Assembly (NCBI RefSeq): GCF_002127325.2
Contig: NC_035444.2
Span: forward strand, 77,559,392 to 77,623,391
Direction of reading: 5' to 3'
DNA length: 64,000 bases
Source: Helianthus annuus
Taxonomy: Eukaryota; Streptophyta; Magnoliopsida; Asterales; Asteraceae
Positions within the stretch are counted from its first letter, which is position 1, and the number at the start of each line of letters is the position of its first letter. The notes under the pieces are model-generated. The model had not been told where the DNA came from, searched no databases, and was given only the letters and a program-made list of their open reading frames with translations. The position numbers and the translations under genes were made by a program. Shown here in pieces: positions 60,455 to 64,000 of this stretch.

Positions 60455-61737
60455 TCAAACAGCGTCTCCTTGTCCTAGCATGAAAGCTCGACCCCTTGCC
60501 TCGTTGCCATTGTTGTTGTTGTTGTTCCCAATGCCCTGGTTATTGTTGTTGTTCTGATTCTGGTTCAACTGCGGGCAATCGCGCTTGTAATGACCTTCTG
60601 CCCCACACTGGAAACATCCCCGATTGCCACGCTGTGGCTGCTGCTGCTGTGGGTTCTGAGGAACTGGTGGTGGAAGTTGCTGATTCTGGTTTGCAGGTCG
60701 TGAGCTCCTGCAATCTTTGGCTTCGTGCCCTAGCTTGAGACATCTCTGGCAACGTTCCTTGCGACACCTTCCACTGTGGTGCTTGTTACACTTGTTACAT
60801 AGTGGGTGTACTCCCCTGTATCCACCCTGCTCCTGATTGCCAGATGGTTGCTGACTCGGGTTCTGATAGTCGTTCGTTCTGCGCTGCTGTGCTTGAGACT
60901 GATCGGAATCCCCATCCCATTTCCGTTTACTGTCACCAGATGTAGCAGGAGTAACTGAGGTGGTGACGTTAGCAGTAGCATTAACACGCTTGGGCAGTCT
61001 ATTCTGATCCACTGCCTGATCGGTGATACGGTGAGCGAGACGCTGAATTTCCTGGATGTTTTCGAGGTTAGCCGACGTCACGTGGCTCTGAATTTCTGGC
61101 GCCAATCCCTTGAGATACAACTCAATGCGCTTGTATGGAGGGTCCACCATAGTTGGACACAGAACAGCCAGCTCGTTAGATCGTTTAGTATACGCCTCGA
61201 TTTCCGATCCAACCATTTTCAAGTTATACAGCTCGTCTTCCAGTTTGTGAATATCTTCCCGCGTGCAATACTCACGCTTGATGAGTTCCTTGAAATCGTT
61301 CCATGGGGTGGCGTTAGCAGCTGCCAACCCTAGGATCTGAACTTGGGCGTTCCACCAAGTTAGTGCTATTCCCTCCAAGGTGCCGGTGGCAAACTTGACC
61401 TTGCGAGCCTCAGGGCACTCGCACATTTCGAATACTGATTCTAGCTTCTCAAACCAGTGGAGGAGTCCCACTGCCCCCTCTGTGCCGCTGAAGGAATTTG
61501 GACGACAGTCCATGAAGTTCTTAAAGGTGCAAACTTGCTGCGCTGGTTGACCTATTGTGTACGAATAGGGCAAAGTTTAAATACAGGGCTAGCTTAGGAA
61601 TGTAGGATCTAAAGATCCTAGTGTAAGTTATGACTACAGGGTATACTACCTGCTTGAGCAGCTGCAAGTGCCGCAGCAACTTGAGCTTGAACGAGAGCCT
61701 CTAGCTGGGCTTGGGTCATGTTGATTCGTCCAGACAT
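60455..61737 (-). CDS. gag of element F, two exons with a 98-bp intron
   Basis: Exon 1 (61737-61650) encodes MSGRINMTQAQLEALVQAQV and an Ala-rich tail. The intron 61649-61552 is GTAGTATACC...CACAATAG. Exon 2 runs from 61551 with CTFKNFMDCRPNSFSGTEGA, capsid WFEKLESVFEM and LTWWNAQVQ, two zinc knuckles (CQRCLKLGHEAKDC, CFQCGAEGHYKRDC), and an Asn/Gln-rich tail ending RGRAFMLGQGDAV. The splice falls in a Gly codon. About 385 aa, no stop. The protein packages retrotransposon RNA. It is the best-preserved part of F. Confidence 0.85.
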
Positions 61738-62033
61738 GATCTTCATAGTAAAAGTAATGTAAATGAGAGTGGTTCGCGAGTAGAGCGATGACAGAAAAGT
61801 ATAAACACGTAGGTGTTCTCTTGTAACAAAGTCATGTGTATCTAAACGTAATGCGAGCAAAGTTCTAAGCAGTTCTAGCAAACAGGCAATAGCATAAACC
61901 TTATTACCTAGGATGTCGAGTCTTGCACGTGGAGCGAAGCGTCGTTGTGGATCGTTGAGAGCACTGTTCTGGTTATAGTCTGGTTTTAATAAAAACGTTT
62001 TCCCATATTAAAACCTAGTTCTCTATAACCAAT

Positions 62034-62047
62034 GGCTCTGATACCAA
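62034..62047 (-). other. Primer-binding site of element F
   Basis: Minus-strand TTGGTATCAGAGCC, three bases from the LTR edge at 62050, of Met-tRNA type. Confidence 0.8.
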
Positions 62048-62049
62048 TC

Positions 62050-64000
62050 TGTCACACCCCCAAAATCCACACGCGGAGTATCACCCCTTGGAGGCATGAC
62101 TGACCAGGATCCTAACCACCAATCATATTGAACATGTAATATAATTAAGTATAGCGGAAGCCTTTAGGCAAAACTCAAACACAAGTGTTAACGTATGAAA
62201 TATTAGCATTAACGATCCTTTGCCCACAACGACCTGCTCCTCCCTGTGCAAGCTCCATAATGTACCTAAGGTCCTGCAAGGCATGCAGCAAATAATCAAC
62301 AAACTAGTTGAGCGAGTTCACAGAAAGTAAGTTCAGTAATGGAGTAGTATAGCAAGCATTGCGTTTGTTTATCTAGTCATGCATCGTATTAGTTCGATCA
62401 TTGTTCATGTATAGTATTGATTCGTATCGCGGGCCATTTCGGCATGTATGCGAAGATTGGGGAAAGTTCCCAAGTATTCTAGACTATGTATATTTGTATC
62501 GCGGCCACCCTGGCATGTGTGCGAAGTTTTAGTATATAGTTCGCAGCCTTCCCGAGGCATGTGTGCGAAGATCAGTCATAATATCGCAGCCAACCCCTGG
62601 CGTGTGTGCGAAGATCAGTTCAAGTAGGTATACTAGTCTAGCTGTATCTCATCATTTACCAACCTCACCCTGAGGCTTATCTCATTAAGTTCCATTTACT
62701 AAGTATGCACGTATAATCATCCAATCCCATTCCCACCCTGGGAACCCCATGCCTTGGCTGTGTGAACTCACCTTGGGTTGCTCGGCAGATACACAAAGAG
62801 AAAGAGAGTTCTTGAACTAACAGTGGTCAACCACGTCCTAACAGGGTTATCACATAAGTCAGGTTCGCATATAGCACGTATATATCACATAAGCTAACAC
62901 GTTGCAAGCATGCAAGGATCATAGTAAACATGTACTCGTAACAACAATCAGATAAACAATCTAAGTGTTCGGCCCAACCATAACCCGGCCCAATGACAAT
63001 AATAGCCCAATCAGATAAGCAGTCCAATTAGCAAAGATGTAAACGAGTCCAATTGTCCGGCCCAATTAGTTGGGCTCGTGTTAGTGTGTAAGTCCAATTA
63101 TGTGTCCGTGCATGGTCTCGACTCGCAACAGAGATTACGAGTCGCAACAAGGGAGATCTCGACAGATGCATATCCTTCGAGACTAGGTGGTTTCGAGTCC
63201 GGTCTCGAGTCGCAACGGGGTTACGAGTCGTAACTACTGGTCTCGGCTCATCATGGTTTAGTTACGAGTCGCAACCGGGACTCGCAACCATGGTTTCGAC
63301 TCATGCTGTTGTTGTGTGAGGTTCCGAGTCGCAACAAGACTCGAAATCTCAGTTTCGACTCGCAATCCGTGTGCCTAACAACTTGTAACAGTTTCCATGT
63401 TTCATGCAATCAGTTATGCCAATCAATTATCAATTTCCATAATTCAAATCAACTAACAGTTTCTCATGAATCCTACCAAGTATTATCGATCAAACAGGCA
63501 ATAACAACATAAATTCTTATGAACCCTAATTTAACCATCTGAACAATAATACCACTTAATCATATTAAGTTCCGGTTCCATGCACGTTCATAATCTGATT
63601 TGCAAAACATCACAGCCGATCCAAAAGACATTAACATTAAACATCATCAACAATAAAATCCGATTTCGTAACATGTGGCCGATTAGCTAACCTATCCGAC
63701 CGATCAATCAAGCAAGTTTGGCCGATTGACTAGCCGATCAACAACAACATCCTAACAATCCAGTTAACATGCATATCCAATTAACAACATATCTGATTAA
63801 CAACATATCCGATTAACAACACATCCGGCCGGTTTATAATACGTTCGGCCGATCGAACAAAGCTTAATTTAACACATAATCATTCAAAGCATGCGATCTT
63901 ATAATCATTCAATCAATAGGTCACAATTAAACACTAACCGATCGGGTAGAGGTGATTCGAATTCGGGGTTGATGTCCGGCCGTCTTGTGTTCGCGAACGA
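62050..64000 (-). repeat. 5' LTR of element F, incomplete at the window edge
   Basis: Same as 54819-56769, position for position. The remaining U3 part lies beyond the window. Confidence 0.9.

Larger units (their letters stand above)
54819..64000 (-). mobile_element. Tekay-type element F, minus orientation, right end outside the window
   Basis: Left (3') LTR 54819-58358, internal region 58359-62049, right (5') LTR from 62050 to beyond the window. The two LTRs match at a constant offset of 7231 bases with no indel over at least 1.46 kb, which points to a recent insertion. Pol is nevertheless damaged and most of protease and RT is missing, so F was probably mobilised by a relative. AAACT precedes the left edge. 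Confidence 0.9.

Overview
The window is nuclear DNA from a flowering plant, most likely a composite (Asteraceae). The basis is the plant-specific retroelement lineages (Tat, Tekay and Athila-type Ty3/gypsy), a hAT MITE with a TAGGGGTGTTCA end, PIF/Harbinger- and Mutator-type elements, a tRNA-derived SINE, and one ordinary plant gene with plant-type splice sites. The family assignment is inference from element style; no species can be named. About 95% of the window is transposable element, much of it nested.

Left third (1-31430): a nested stack of Tat-lineage Ty3/gypsy elements. Element A (1-10800, +) has both LTRs, a frameshifted gag-protease, an intact reverse transcriptase/RNase H/integrase frame and a spliced antisense gene. 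Element B (10801-19201, +) shares A's right LTR, lacks PBS and gag start, and has a deleted integrase but an intact antisense gene. A/B sits in the gag of element C (19202-20993, -), C sits in D' (20994-22800, -), and D' sits in D (22801-31430, +). D also carries a hAT MITE (23649-24325, 8-bp duplication) and a Tekay-like element E (25627-30676, 5-bp duplication TATAT). In A, B and D, gag-protease and pol are separated by an in-frame UAG in the context UAG CAA UUA, the tobamovirus-type readthrough signal.

Middle (31431-40451): a small non-autonomous LTR element H, two internal regions around one 368-bp LTR, interrupted by element I (32999-40216, -, duplication ACCAT). I has Athila-type features, encodes no polymerase and is sprinkled with GC-rich CACG...CGTG dyads.

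Gene island (40452-48926): a degenerate NAM/PIF-associated ORF; a Mutator-like element (41522-43015, 9-bp duplication TATTAAATA) that has captured two exons and the intron of a CBL-interacting protein kinase; a LINE tail; the only intact host gene, a two-exon SKP1-like gene (44063-44741, -); its upstream region, duplicated and invaded by a PIF/Harbinger MITE and a SINE; and a 2.7-kb repeat-rich segment with an unidentified 109-aa ORF and a possible Helitron start.

Right (48927-64000): Tekay/Del-type element G (+), full of nonsense codons, is cut in its integrase by Tekay-type element F (54819-64000+, -). F's left LTR is enlarged by a perfect-looking 1284-bp tandem duplication. E and F share a 98-bp GT-AG intron near the start of gag.

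How the parts work together: only SKP1 is a host function (SCF ubiquitin ligase). Everything else is transposon biology: translational recoding between gag and pol, spliced gag, a separate antisense gene, gene-fragment capture, and serial nesting.
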